This document shows, in pieces, positions 41,916 to 55,000 of a stretch of 64,000 nt of DNA. The stretch is taken from positions 1 to 64,000 of the forward strand of contig KN832882.1 of the NCBI GenBank assembly GCA_000827325.1, given 5' to 3'. How positions within the stretch are numbered: the stretch's first letter is position 1; every line of letters starts with the position of its first letter. Below the pieces are notes generated by a model. The model made no database searches. It was not told where the DNA came from and was given only the letters and a program-made list of their open reading frames with translations. The translations under genes and the position numbers were made by a program. The stretch comes from Oidiodendron maius Zn (lineage: Eukaryota > Ascomycota > Leotiomycetes > Myxotrichaceae).

Positions 41916-43081
41916 CGTATGTGGATTTCCTATCCTTGCTGCATTGCCCGGTTTAGGTAATTTTAATAGTGTTAGGTCTAAATGAATTCGAATTGAAGAT
42001 TCACATTACCTAACATAGTGTGAATCTTACAAATCAGCTATCCTTTTACGGCCAACACAAATACCGGCTTAGGATTCATCCACGTTGCTTAGTAACAATA
42101 CAGCTGTCGTGGAGTTGCATAGTAATGTCCATATCTGCCGTCGATGAAGCCTACTATTCTATCAGCAGATTCGTCAGAGAATATTATATACCGAGAATCC
42201 TTGTTTTGCTGCATAATTCTATAGTCCTACTGTGTTATAGTTACCTCTCTAGGGCTTTTTAATAGATTTATACCTTTTTAGTTAATATAGGGTGGCGTAT
42301 TAATTTATCTTCTTACGCGTTATATTTCTCCCTAGCTTAAGAGTAATTATAGTCTATAATTTATAACGTACGATAGGAGATCAAATAACCCGGTTATAGA
42401 TACGCCAAGAGTTAGTTAGTTAAAAGGATCAGGAGGCTGGGTTATAGCACAATCAAGCAACTCTAGGGTAATCTCTCGAGTAAGAATATGCCTCATTAAA
42501 ATACGTAGGATTCGATCACGCTGTTAGATTTTATAAATCGATATGCACTATAGTATTAAAGAGCCCGAGTCCCTCTTTAGCTAAATATCTTAAGCCACAA
42601 ACAAAGTATAGCAAACTGCGGAATTAAAGTCCGAGGTTTGTTGTTATATACTGTTGACAAACTAGGTAAGATCAGCAATTATGACCAGTCTATCTCAGAA
42701 GGGGGCCGTTATCCCAGTCGGAGTCTGCATATTGTATATGCCTGTTTAGTGATCGACTCGCGTTAGTTATCTGATCAAATCGCTTTCCAATCGTTAGTAA
42801 GTATCTAGGGCTGGCTTATCGATCAATAGTAGGGAGTAATGAAGCATTACCAATACTCTACCGAGACTTTAAGAGATTTAGACTTCGATATTACTCGGAA
42901 TCTCGATCTGATTCGGACGAGCTCGACTAGACGCAGAGATTAGTATAAAGCACTGGAGTACCGCACATCACTCCTTGTCCATCCACCCGCAAACAATCAA
43001 TTCTAAGTCCTTCAGAGCTGGCTTCCAGCATTAAACAGCCCTATTGCCTAAGAAATCACATTTATTGACTTTAACTTCATC

Positions 43082-44448
43082 ATGACCATAACCAGACGAC
43101 TCGGCCGTAATGGACCCCACGTTACGGCAGTTGGTTTAGGCACGATGAGTATTGGCGGTGCATATGGCCAACAGAACACGGTCGAGGACAAACTCAAGGT
43201 CCTTGACCGGGCCCACGACATCGGAGAGGTCTTCTGGGATACTGCGGATGCTTACCTCGACAGTGAAGACGTAATTGGACAGTGGTTCAAAAAGACGGGA
43301 AAGAGGTCTGACATCTTCCTTGCCACCAAATTCGGATTGGATTACAGCACTGGGCTCCAGGTCGAACGTTCTAACCCCGAATACGTCAAGCTTGCCTGTG
43401 AAAAGAGCCTGAAGAGAATGGGAACTGAGACAATCGACCTGTATTACTGTCACCGTGTCGACGGGAAAACGCCGATTGAGAAAACAATTGAGGCCATGGT
43501 TGAATTGAAGAAGTAAGTGATATACCCCCGATGAGTCGGTGACGATCGATCCAAGCCTCTGTCCTTAGTATGGTCAAAAATCAGTTCATATAGCTAACAA
43601 CATGTGATTGTTTCCTACAATCAGCGAGGGCAAGATTCGGTACCTCGGCCTGTCTGAAGTGTCGGCATCTACTTTGCGTCGCGCACACGCTGTGCACACA
43701 ATTACTGCTGTGCAGGTGGAGTACAGCCCGTTTTGTCTCGACATCGAGTCGCCTAAGACTGAAGTCCTTAAGACCTGCCGCGAACTCGGAATCTCTGTCA
43801 TCGCCTACAGTCCCATGGGCCAGGGTCTGCTCACGGGACAAATTAAATCCTTCGACGATCTCCCGGAGAGTGACATCCGACGGCTTACTCCAAAATACTC
43901 ACGCGAAAACTTCCCGAAGATTTTGGACTTGGTGGCCAAAATTAGCGCGGTGGCCAAGAGACACAAGTGCACCGTTTCGCAGGTGTGCCTAGCCTGGCTG
44001 CTGGCACAAGGGGAAGACATTATTCCAATTCCAGGCACCAGGACGATAAAATATCTGGAGGATAATACGAATGCGATAGATGTTAAACTGACTAAAGAGG
44101 AGGTCGCTGAGCTAAGACGTTACGCCGAAGGGACAGAACTTATCGGTAATCGGTATCCTGACGGGTGAGTGATCCAAGTCCTTTAAATAACTTAGAAAGT
44201 CAGCCTTCTTACATATTGTGATTAGTGTTTGTATCACTCCGGTGATACTGCATATGCAATATGGGGTCAAAAAGGTTGGTTGAATTAGTTGTTATTGTTC
44301 TAAAGGTAAGGCTACTGCCTTGCTATTAATATATTCGCTTTCCCGGTGTATTGTTCACCCATTCCATATAAGTTGACCCGATCCGATTCGCCTTGGTTAT
44401 ACAATTAGAATGATGGGTGGTCTGCTAGGTGACACACCTCTGTTGTAG
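43082..44448 (+). CDS. Aldo-keto reductase with LTR in its last intron
   Basis: Exons 43082-43512, 43625-44164 and 44409-44448, giving 336 aa. It is an NADPH-dependent aldo-keto reductase of the YakC/AKR13-like group. The tetrad is present: Asp53 and Tyr58 in DTADAYLD, Lys83 in LATKFG, and His124 in YYCHRVD. Intron 1 is GTAAGT..ATCAG. Exon 2 ends NRYPDG at a GTGAGT donor. The 40-nt last exon encodes [12 protein letters not shown] and a stop, the expected family C-terminus, in correct phase. A 178-bp LTR sits in intron 2, and its target duplication ATTAG is the intron's own acceptor. The intron therefore grew from 61 to 244 bp, with a usable AG before the exon. If splicing uses the first ATTAG the tail is lost. 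Confidence 0.88.
44226..44403 (+). mobile_element. Solo LTR, copy 2, with 5-bp target duplication
   Basis: 178 bp, TGTTTG...TATACA, flanked by ATTAG at 44221-44225 and 44404-44408. Nearly identical to 308-485, so recent. It lies inside the last intron of the aldo-keto reductase. Confidence 0.85.
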
Positions 44449-46615
44449 CCATCGTATATCGCTTCTCATAGTTCCAGAGATAGTTTAATCTGATTACAGA
44501 AGCTTTATCTTTCCGCCCCTTAACTTCTTATGAGGTTGTTTCCTTACGTACTCGTAATTTCAGGTCTAGTATCTACATAACGAGAAAATAATCAGAGCTT
44601 GCGAATCGAAGGTTCGTATTAACCTTAGTTGAGTTGTTTTCTTACTATTAGCTACTAGTGTGTGGTCTATCTAAGTTACCAATCCACGCTAGTCCGGATC
44701 CAGTCAGGTTTAGTGTATCCGGGACGTAGAAATACAAACTCTAAATCTTTGCTGTACCCGACCTGGGACGCAAGCTTTTTGTTAGTTCCGCAAGCGAGCT
44801 TACTATCCGCGAAATCTGGACCCAGCCATGCAACCACTCTGTACGCTATCTTGTAGATAGATGGCATGTGCACAACTTGTTCAGCTCTTTCGTCCAGGTC
44901 TCTTGCCTGATGCAAATTGTATCGTACTAGCGGAACGCAAACAGCAAGTCACTAACTACCCCAGCAGATAAGTTAAATATCCCAGTCATATGCGACTTTC
45001 ACAAATGTGATTGCCTGGAGGCAGAAAGCGAGAGCTCCCTTGATCAAAATGAGGCACCTCTCTCCCCGAGCACGAATCGTCTCCCCATTCTTTGACTTTA
45101 TCACATCACGCCATCACGCCACCCTGCACAGGGCCTGCCAGGGAGCGGGATGAAGAATACAATGCTGATAGCATCGTCGTTGAGTGCTTAAAAGGGGATT
45201 GTTCTAGTGAGAGTTCAGATGATTCTAACGACGAAGAGTATATTGAAGAGCTTCGACGACTTAGGAAGCGGAAGCGAGTTAGGTTTTCGGACACTCTAAG
45301 GTATGCACCTGACGGTCACAAGAAATTCCAATGTCTCCTGCCGATACCCTTAACAACGTACAGGTGCTATAGGAGAAGCTATATGCATGGACACAGATAT
45401 CACAACATTACCGTTCTCCGTTACTCCAATTACTCGATTACAGACGAAGGGAGGGAGGAGCTGTAAGATATATCGTTGGAAGCGTGGCGGTTATGTCTTC
45501 CTATCTTTCTACTTCTAAGCCGCTACAGATTTCGAGACAAATGGTAAACCTCCACCCAACTCTAGATCATTACTCCCCAGTCGATCGCCGCTCCTAAATG
45601 ACAAACTAAATTCTGCACGGCTCTTTTGCTGGGATAAATGTTATAAATAAGGGACGCTCCTGCTGTACTGGTATCTTGTCTTTTTTTGGTTGCTTTTTGC
45701 CCGCATTGTAGACTGTCGATCGAATTCTTTATATAGAAGACTGATAGAAATACGACGATAAGGCCAATTGTTGCCGCAAGGCTCAAGCCTATAAAAATTA
45801 GATAATGCCACTGTCTCCAATCATTGCTTGTGCTAACCAGAGACTTTCGCTACAAATCCGGCTTTAAATGTGTCCGGAAAACCGTCAATCCTAACCGCAA
45901 GAAGTACTGCCGCCCAGGACAAAGGGGCCTACTTTGTAAGCTAGGTGGTCTCCTTGGCAGGTTAAAGGGCTTCCTTACGAAGAGAACGGTTGCACCAGTA
46001 AATATAAATAGAATCGTTGACTGTAGTGATGTAGACAGCGCTACGTCAATAGTCGCCTCCCTCTGTCTCATATCTAGTAGGGTAGTAAGCTAAAGCAGAC
46101 AGTTAGCACTGATAAAATAGCCTAGACGCGGACGAACCATGCTCCGCACTCTATGGGCGTTTTTATCAAGTCGGTCAAAGGTTTGCCAACAGGGATGAAC
46201 AAATTCGCCTATTTTATTGACGCTCGAAAAGAAATCGCATCCATACAAAAGAGCTACATGAGATATATTTCCATAAGCACGAGTTACGTCCTTGTTCTCC
46301 TACTCAATCACACGATACCATTACTCCTCTCTGTGCAGCGAATGCTAAGTATCAAGATGGGAACCTAGAATCCGACGAAGAGGCAACACTGATACCTTCC
46401 CCGTTGAGTGTGCAACTCGCGTTCGCTGTAGAGAGAGCTCAAAAATTTTCAATAATAAGAAGTATATCAAAAAACCGGAACAAAATTTGACGACATGTGA
46501 CTCAGGCCACACGTTAACCCCGCCATGCCAACATGGGGCATTCTCATCTATTCTTCATACTAGCACTTATACCCGACTTTGGTATGTTGTCTATTGGATA
46601 GTTCTGTCTACCGAT
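44449..46615. other. Relic-rich region
   Basis: Includes a HET-domain fragment (44676-44925), and minus-strand hydrophobic pieces near 45562-45786 and 45850-46071 (for example LIVVFLSVFYIKNSID, LFIFTGATVLFVRKPFNLP) that may be exons of a decayed membrane protein. None has an ATG or a full frame. A 125-codon frame at 45092-45466 begins without ATG and is not trusted. Confidence 0.45.
44676..44925 (-). pseudogene. HET-domain fragment
   Basis: The minus strand reads DLDERAEQVVHMPSIYKIA and then YRVVAWLGPDFADSK, the conserved middle of heterokaryon-incompatibility (HET) domains. The preceding ICINQ block is only found in another frame (DTICIRQ), so a frameshift separates them. The tail ends at a stop after WIRTSVDW. 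A relic of an incompatibility gene. Confidence 0.7.
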
Positions 46616-47368
46616 TTACAGCATACTCCAGCTTAACTTAGGGTGCCTCGAGCGGCGCCTATGCTCACATGTTAATAGACCACCACATTTCCTAACTGTT
46701 GAACACCCTCTAATATTATGCCACAAAATTTTCAAAGTACTATCAAGCTTCTCATCCCAATTCTGACTAAGTGGAAAGAGAGCCTGGCTATTATTACCCT
46801 CAGTAAGATGCAAGAGAATCTCAATGCTTGTTAAGAATGCTGCTATTGGCAGTGGTCCTACTGCCGCTCTTCTTCTTCCCATTTCGATACGATACGGCTC
46901 TGCAAATAGACTTTCGAAAGCTAATAGGACCTCTTGTTCAGAAGGGAGATGGAACTCAACCACCAGTGGTCCAATATTAGACTGGGTTGAGTTGTGGAAA
47001 CAGAATTGATGCCAAGCCTCCATAGACTTTGAAGGTGTCTGTGAACATCCAAAATCACTTGTCCACTTCAAGTGGTATTTGGTATTTTGCACAGTGGGAA
47101 GTAGCTGTATTACATTACCCCTTGGTCCCTGCCGTGTCAGCCAAGACATATTCTGGGAGTACCAAAAGAGAACCTCGTGGCGGATCTTATGATTTGTACT
47201 CAAAAGTGCAGTAAGAGCTTTTGAGCCACTATCATTAGGCTGGAAGATATCGATAGCCTGGACTGCCTGACGGTCTGGCACTAAATGCTTATAGATTTGA
47301 AATCGACTATCCAAATTCAAAAGATGAAGAAAGAGACTGTTCGTCGGCTTATGTGTCATTAGAGCCAT
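46616..47368 (-). CDS. 2EXR/F-box-like protein (small)
   Basis: Single exon, 250 aa, ATG at 47368. LLNLDSRFQIYKHLVP followed by LLSTNHKIRHEVLFWYSQN matches the start of fungal 2EXR/F-box-like proteins, as in the gene at 29685, but with little other similarity. The remainder is not recognisable. Possibly complete; no partner is suggested by the neighbourhood. Confidence 0.65.
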   Translation of the reverse strand: MALMTHKPTNSLFLHLLNLDSRFQIYKHLVPDRQAVQAIDIFQPNDSGSKALTALLSTNHKIRHEVLFWYSQNMSWLTRQGPRGNVIQLLPTVQNTKYHLKWTSDFGCSQTPSKSMEAWHQFCFHNSTQSNIGPLVVEFHLPSEQEVLLAFESLFAEPYRIEMGRRRAAVGPLPIAAFLTSIEILLHLTEGNNSQALFPLSQNWDEKLDSTLKILWHNIRGCSTVRKCGGLLTCEHRRRSRHPKLSWSML

Positions 47369-49093
47369 GTCCTCTGGTATTGATACTCAGTATAGGAAGT
47401 TAGAGCTTGATGATATATCGAGTAGCTGAATTTAAGTAAGATCTTATTGTAAGACCTAGTATTTTACATCCTTTTCCCTTATATATTTTTATTTGCAATT
47501 TGCCTGGCCAGAAATGAGTCATCCCTACCTTTTTCGGTTCACGCTAACACGAGGAAATTTAGTCGGTTTGTGTTACATTGACACCACAAATAATATGTAC
47601 GATTTACACTATGGCATATCAATTACTACTTCGTATTCTTAGCCAAGAGTAGCGTGAATCTTAGTGGGCTTACAGCTGTATCTGGTTTTTTCTGTCCAAT
47701 CGGGAACAGAGTAAATCATGTGATAGTGACCGTTTTGTGCCGACGATATTCTAGTACTGTACATATACTAAGATTCAAGTATATCAATTCGAGGATTTGA
47801 GAGTCTGTATATTTTTGCAGTATATAATAAGTTACAGTAAATCAAATAATATCTACTTCTATTGTCCTTTTACTAGAGTAAGCTATAGTCGTCACCTGAA
47901 TATGATAATATAGTCGTCACCTGAATATAGTAATATAGTCGTCACCACCAAAAGAAACTCACTAAACACGTGATTTATCTTGCCCAAAATAACCTCTCCA
48001 CTGCTGCTCCAGATCCGTGTGGTCACGTAATCCACGCGAAATATGATTGGTAAAAGCACGTGACTTACGCTTCCGAAGCGGCCTGCAAACATTGGGGAAT
48101 CATCAACGGCTGGTCAGAAGACACAAACAAACTGTTTATATCATTGCGATTAATTAGGCAGTGCACTGCTGTTAAATGTCCATCAAAGTCTTTATGAGGA
48201 CTATACCCTAGTGGTTAATGATGGTTTAGCAATGCAAGAGCGTGCAGAGACGTCTACAAAAGTAAATGCTATGATTTCATGCAAATGAATTAATATTAAA
48301 GTGTTTATTGTTTCAAATGTATATATATATACTCTGATTGATGATGATAAATGATACATTTAAAATGATAACCCTAAATGAAACACGTGGGTTACATTGA
48401 GAGAAACATATAGATTATATTACATTTGGTTTATATGTCTTGCGGCCAGATGATGGCCAAATTTTAGCAAACATGGGACCGAATTGCGTCTTGTTAGTGA
48501 GTCTCTCCGCAGCTGGGGTTGCCCGGTATGCACAAGGACTTGGGACACAGATTCCCGCGCCTGTGGGTTGAGAGTAGGGAGATTTCGGTGCCAATATAGT
48601 AATGTATAAACTGTTGGGCTATTCGGATACTGGCAATATCAGAGTTGCTCATACTGGAGAATGGAGGGAATGTGGAGTGGCGTCACAAGTAAGGGCGCCT
48701 TGCTCGAAGCGGCGACAATTAACTGCAAAAATAGACACGTTATATCTGAACCAACTGTGCTAAACCTAGTGAAGCAGACCCCTAAAGCGCGGGCCCTACT
48801 AATTATCTTATAGTTAGTAGATGGGATGGCTATGCTTGGATCCTTCACTAAGTTCCTGCCCACGAACCCACATCTCGTTTATTGTACTAGGAAAATGAGC
48901 AAGTATAAGGCTAGGCTCCCGGGTTGGGCCGCACCCGCTTTAACTGTAACCTTATATTTCTCACGCTTGTATACACTAGATTCAACACTACTTCACCAGC
49001 CCATAAGGCGCCACTCATTGACCCAAACAGTAATAGCGGGATAATCGTATAAGTCGTAATGTCTATCATCATCAGCTCACTTTGCGATCTCTC
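47369..49093. other. AT-rich gene-poor spacer
   Basis: Contains a three-unit tandem repeat (about 47886-47947) and several CACGTG-containing segments near 47967, 48058 and 48384. No supported gene. Confidence 0.5.
47886..47947. repeat. Tandem repeat of about 25 bp
   Basis: TATAGTCGTCACCTGAATAT occurs twice, followed by a third partial TATAGTCGTCACC, spaced about 25 bp. Confidence 0.85.
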
Positions 49094-50899
49094 TCACCCG
49101 CTCCGGAAGGAAACCAACTCACAAAACACTCCCCCACTCCGTTTCACTACATCCCACAGCTCCTTTCTCATCACATCTCGGGCTCCACCCCATCTCCATG
49201 GCCCCACTAACCGAAACTTAGTATTGAAATTGGGTCCCATAGCCCAGGTAAACGCTACTTTCCACCCTTCGCCACACACCTGCCGAAACGTAGGCGCAGA
49301 GCCCATATCCACCGCTAGCTGGTATGCGTATGATTCATGATCTACGCCGTGGGGTTTAAAGATCTTGTGAGAAGGAGTGCGTTGGAGAAGGTAAGGTATT
49401 TCGCTTTCTGCAGCTGGGAAAAGTGAAGGTGGTGGGAGGGCATGGAGCAAATGCAGAATCCAGAATTGGGCCTGTAGCTCTGACAGTGGCGGAATAGCCC
49501 CCAAAGAGGGGCGTACAAATCCGATAAATGCTACGCTTGGGTCAGACTTCTCAAAGATGCCGCGGATCGAGGCTGAGGATGGTGAGGTATAACTGGTGGA
49601 CGAGAGGAAAGGAAATGACTGTTTGTAACCCGTGGCAAATACCACGATATCAGGTTTGATAGCCCTATTTAGTATACGCTCACTTTCGGGGCGAGTGGTG
49701 TTGGTAAAATGAACCCGTCCGTCTGGTGAGAAGTGTGATGGCCATGGCGCAAGATCGACCGTCCTGTGTCCAGTAGGAGGCCTCGGCACATTTAAGATGC
49801 TAGCCCGTATACGATCTAGAAACGAGTGAGGTCGATATGGAGCACTGATGTAGGGGATAGCTTTTCCGGATTTCATAATGAAAATGGAGGAGACGTGCGA
49901 CTGCTGAGGCTCTTTTCCGCCCACAAATTGGTCGCATCCTGCGGATGTTCCGCTGATCAGGAAGAACATGTTTTTGATAAATAGGTCATAGTAGTCCCAG
50001 AGGAGAGAGGAGCGTCGGAGAATTGGGTGCACGTATGCCGTATCAAAGAGGCTGGCGACTGTAGTATCGGTTGGCACGTTCACTTGTGCCTCTGTAGAAG
50101 CGTCGATGAGGCCGAATTTTATTGGGACTGGCACAACCTAGTTATGAGAAGTCATTAATTGAATTGCATCAGGGCGTTATTTTGGCACGACCTTAGGCCC
50201 GTAAAGGAATCCGTTCCGATGGCACATGGTTATTGACTTAGTTGGAGACGTCACAGCCAAGTATGCCAGATCATGAGCTGTTTCTCCACAACCAAGAATA
50301 AGAACATTCTTGTCGGTTCCGAAGTCAGACCTGGATTTGAATTGCGATGAATGAAGTACTTTCGAGATATGCCCAATTCCTTGGACATTAGGAATATTTG
50401 GCTCAACGTGCAGTCCGGAACACACTGCAATAGCATCACAGTACCAGTTCTCTTCCACCCCGCTTTTAGAGTACCGAATAACATGCTCCTTTTTATATCG
50501 TGAAACAGCTATGACCTTGGCTGAGAGACTTATATGCGGCCACAGATCAAATTGGGTGCTGTATGCTTCCAGATACTCACAATATCTGGCAGTAGACATA
50601 AAGTCCTCGTCATCTGGTAAACAACGAAAATCGGAGAATGCAGTAAGGTATTTCGACGAGACAAGCTGTACGTAATCCATGAGATGAGGTGCGCCAAATA
50701 CATGCCAGACTGCAGATATGAATACTAGACTTACCTCTGCATCTTCATAATCTCGGTAGCGAAATGTTCCTCCAATGCAGGACTCGGCCTCATACAATCT
50801 GGCTTCAATGGGCTCGACCTGTTGGAATTGGTGTGCGGTGAGTAGGTACTTTAGAGTCACGAGCCCAGAAGGACCTCCCCCAATTACTGCAACTCGCAT
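49094..50899 (-). CDS. Flavin-containing monooxygenase (FMO type)
   Basis: Three exons on the minus strand: 50899-50735, 50665-50192 and 50137-49094, with introns of 69 bp (GTAAGT..TACAG, frame left open) and 54 bp (GTCGTG..CTAG), giving 560 aa. FAD-binding GGGPSG (7-12), the NADPH-binding region ILGCGETAHDL, and the FMO-type FATGYKQSFPF block are visible. Start ATG 50899. The gene lies 1.2 kb from the start of the PKS in divergent orientation. It probably oxygenates the polyketide, either by N- or S-type or Baeyer-Villiger-like chemistry (inference). The FxGxxxHxxx[YF]-type Baeyer-Villiger fingerprint is not clearly seen. Confidence 0.85.
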
Positions 50900-52084
50900 G
50901 ATAGTTCACAAGAAGAGGTTCAACGAATGAACTACAATGCGTATAATGTAATGTAAGAACCCAAGAATGTCGCAAAGAAAGTACAAATCGAAACATTATA
51001 AGCCAAGTCGAACAAGCAAGACCTGTGCTTATCCGTGAGCACTACTCCTACCTATCTTGTCTTACGTGACAGCTACGTACTTTACTGTACGTAAAATTCA
51101 GCCGCTCTCTAATATTAGGCTAGATTTCATCGACAGCACTTCTCTAGACGCCCGGACTGAGTTTTAGCGGCAAGCCATACTGCGAGATGGTGGTGGTCTC
51201 TCTGAATTGGCTGGGTTCCTATGGTGAGAGAATAAGATGGATAATCGCTAGGGTAATGCTCTCCTCCTGTAAGGTTACAAAGCTGGCTTTGCTCGACTTG
51301 TGCAAAAGTATTGTACCTCCACATCCCCAGCCAAGAACCACAGCCATCACGGCTGCGATAATAGATATTGACGAGCTAAGGCATATGCATGGTACTAGAG
51401 CCCGCTCATATCTCTGCGAATGCGATGGCTCATCTTAGAGGGGCCGTCCAGAAAATAGAGAGCAAGACAGGTTGTTGGTGTGGAAGAAAGAAAAGGTCTA
51501 GGAAGCGGGCGATATTTATGGATGATGATTGGGTGGATGGAGCTGCGAAAGAGTGGCAGCAGAAGCAGGGTATTCTCTCTTGAATTTGTCATATCCAACT
51601 AGTCTACTTCATTTGGTCCCTCGTGGCCTGTACTCCTGACAGAATAGCGGATATCCTTGCACTGATCTCTACGTGCCTATCTTTTCGTACGGTGTGCCAC
51701 CAGTACTGACCTCCTAGCTTAGTAATACCACGCCTGGTTCGTCCTCAAGCGTTGGTCCTGGCAGATTTTCACGTAAATCACAGTGCCTCAACCAACTGTT
51801 GCAAATGGGCTCAGCCTTCTACTCCGTACATTTGATTACGTGGCAAGCATGTCAGATCCATATGTGGATGGATGGCAGACGGCGAGGACGGGTTTTCTCG
51901 CCACCCTGCATCGCCAAAAGCTCAACGGAACCATATTGTAATGCTTCATTTCTGAGTATCCTGTCTTTGCGAGCAAAATGTCAGCCATATTATAGTTAGC
52001 GATAGGTTTCATAGTCTTTGCGATATCTTAAGAATGGTCTGATATTATTCTAGTATTGTGTAAACCGAGAAGGAGAAAGTAAAG
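50900..52084. promoter_or_regulatory. Bidirectional promoter of FMO and PKS
   Basis: A 1.2-kb spacer between divergent starts. Short frames within (for example 51389-51583) look like chance. No regulator gene is seen in this locus, and no copy of the region A motif. Confidence 0.45.
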
Positions 52085-55000
52085 ATGGAGCGCTGCCGAC
52101 AGGATGCTTCGATGCCGATTGCAGTCATCGGCATGGCATGTCGCTTTCCTGGTGATGCCACTTCCCCGGACAAGCTATGGGACATGTTGGTAAATGGTCG
52201 CAGTGCCTGGTCAGAATTTCCAGATGATCGTATTAATATCGACGGATTCTATCATCCCAGTGGCAATAGGGCAGGCTCAGTAAGTTATTCTATTAGTACT
52301 TTGAAACAAAAATTAAATAGTATGTTATAGATATGCTTCAAAGGTGGACACTTCTTGAAAGACAATATTGCTGCGTGGGATGCACCTGTCAGTTAGAAGT
52401 GGATTCCAATATCGGAGGGAGCAGGACTGATATGTAATTAAGTTCTTTTCAACAACCGCTCACGAGGCAGCTGCCATGGATCCCCAGCAACGTATCCTGC
52501 TAGAAGTTTCGTATGAAGCATTCGAAAATGGTAATTGAACAGAAGAGGTCTCTCGTTAAAACGTGCTGACAGGCATGAATCAGCCGGAATACCGATGGAG
52601 ACACTACCAGGAAGTGCCACGGCAGTCTACTGCGGATCGTTCGTCAAAGGTTTGAATGTGTGAACGGGATCGAATATTATTGGGCTGATATTTCTAGATT
52701 ATGAACAAATTGTCATGCGGGATCCCGATGACACTCCACAGTACGCAGCGACTGGCAATGGGATTGCTATCATGTCAAATAGGATCTCCTGGTTTTATGA
52801 CCTGCGCGGACCAAGCATGACCCTCGACACTGGCTGTTCTGCAAGCCTTGTTGGGGTACATCTCGCTTGCCAGAGTATTAGAGCTGGAGAGTCGACTCTC
52901 GTAAGTATACTCAATTCCTCTGATTGCCGACTCCATTAGCTGACCATAACAGGCTATAGCAATGGGTGCTGGATTGATATTGACTCCCAGTACAATGCTT
53001 CCAATGACAGCACTTAATTTCTTGAGCCCTGATGGAAAATGTTTCACTTTTGACGAGCGGGCTAATGGCTACGGCAGAGGAGAGGGCGTCGGGGCCGTCA
53101 TTCTAAAACCACTTGACGCTGCATTAAGGGATGGTGATACAATTCGCGCTGTGATTCGGGGCTCCGGGGTGAATCAGGACGGGCGAACCCCAGGAATCAC
53201 TATGCCTAGCCAAGAAGCCCAGGCTATGAATATCAAGGCCGTTTACAAGTCGGCAGGCCTATCGTACAACCAGACGGCGTACTTTGAAGCTCACGGGACC
53301 GGCACCCAAGCAGGTGATCCTAAAGAGCTTGGCGCGATATCAGAGACGTTTACAAAGACTCGCGATGATGATAATAGCATGTATGTCGGCTCCTTGAAAA
53401 CGAATATTGGACATCTGGAGGGCTGTGCAGGTATTGCGGGTTTGATTAAAGGAATATTGGTTCTAGAAAATGGTGTCATCCCGCCCAATCTCTATTTTGA
53501 GAAGGTAAATCCGCAGATAGATCTTGAGGGTTGGAAAATCAAGGCAAATTTCTCCTCGACATGTTGTACACCTATTGAATGCTAATATACCAATAGGTTC
53601 CTACTCAGGTTACACGGTGGCCTATGGAAGGACTTCGAAGAGTCAGTATCAACTGTTTTGGCTTTGGTGGTACTAATGCTCATATCATCCTGGATGATGC
53701 GCTGCACTATCTTAAAGAACGAGGCATACGGGGCAAACACTCCTCACTAGACCTAGGAGGTTCACCAGCTCCTTCTCTTGTCGATTCAGGATGTGGTCTC
53801 GACAGCTCTACACCATCCTTTTACCCTGGGTTACCTACTGAAAGACATAGACTCTACGTTGTCTCATCTCACGAGGAATGCGGTATAAGCCGGGTATCTG
53901 ACCAGATTTTTCATTATATAGACAGCAAATGTCCGAGAGATAGCTGTGAGCTTGATTCATCCCTAGTGTCAAGCAATCTTGCTTATACGCTGGCATGTCG
54001 ACGAAGTGTACTGCCCTGGAGATCATTTATCGTGTCTACCTCCGTCGAACAAGAAGGGATCCATCTCCATGGAACCTTCTTTAAGCCGATCCGATCTTCT
54101 CATGAACCACGAGTGGCATTTATTTTCAGTGGCCAGGGTGCCCAGTGGTATGCAATGGGGCGAGAATTACTTATTTATCCCGCATTCGCGGATAGTCTGG
54201 TAGCAAGTGATGCATATTTAAAATCGATAGGATCGGAGTGGTCTCTTCTCAACGAACTCTTGAAAGACAAGACCAGTTCTATCGTTGATCTCCCTCGAAT
54301 CAGTCAGCCTCTATGTACTGCACTTCAGATAGCCCTAGTGGACTTGTTGAATAATTGGGGCTTAAGGCCCACTGCAGTTGTCGGACACTCGTCTGGAGAG
54401 ATAGCTGCTGCGTATTGTGTCGGCGCTCTTTCCCGGCAGAACGCGTGGAAGCTTGCATATCATCGTGGCCGACTTGCTAGTATTATCAAGTATCTTGCGC
54501 CAGGCCTTAGAGGCGGTATGATTGCCGTTGCCTTATCTAAAGAAGCAGTGGAGCCTTTCATTATGCGACTTACCTCAGGGAGCGCTACTGTTGCTTGTAT
54601 CAATTCGCCAGAGAGTGTCACAGTCTCAGGAGATGAGGCGGCAATCTTAGAATTACAAAACAACCTTAAAGCTAATGGTATGTTCGCTCGATTGCTCAAG
54701 GTTGAAAATGCCTACCATTCATGGCACATGAAGACCATTGAACATCACTATATTCATGCTGTGAAGCACATACAAGCGTCTGAAGTCGCAGAGGGAAGAT
54801 TGATGTTCTCCTCTGTAACTGGCCAAGCCATCTCAGGCGTCGATCTCGGAGCTACCTACTGGGCGAGAAACCTTGTCTCACCCGTCATATTTTCAGAAGC
54901 TGTAAGCTCACTACTCCGATCAACAATTGCTCGGCCAGATGTGCTCCTAGAGATTGGCTCACATTCGGTTTTACAAGCGCCATTGAAACAGATTTTGGAT

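Larger units (their letters stand above)
40186..43081. other. Relic-rich region around an assembly gap
   Basis: Contains an (ATT)n tract split by 176 Ns, a decayed WD40 segment (41585-41915) and AT-rich sequence at 42000-42950 that reads like decayed transposon but gives no clear frame. A 90-codon frame at 40623-40895 has no recognisable domain. The last 100 bp are the promoter of the aldo-keto reductase. Confidence 0.5.

Noticed and set aside
45092-45466. Frame with acidic and Arg/Lys-rich segment
   Set aside because: Lacks an ATG start and lies in a relic-rich stretch; cannot be supported.
50666-50734. Reading the FMO without its first intron (frame stays open)
   Set aside because: GTAAGT..TACAG signals are strong, and removing 69 bp restores the continuous DYEDAE-LVSSKY block typical of FMOs.
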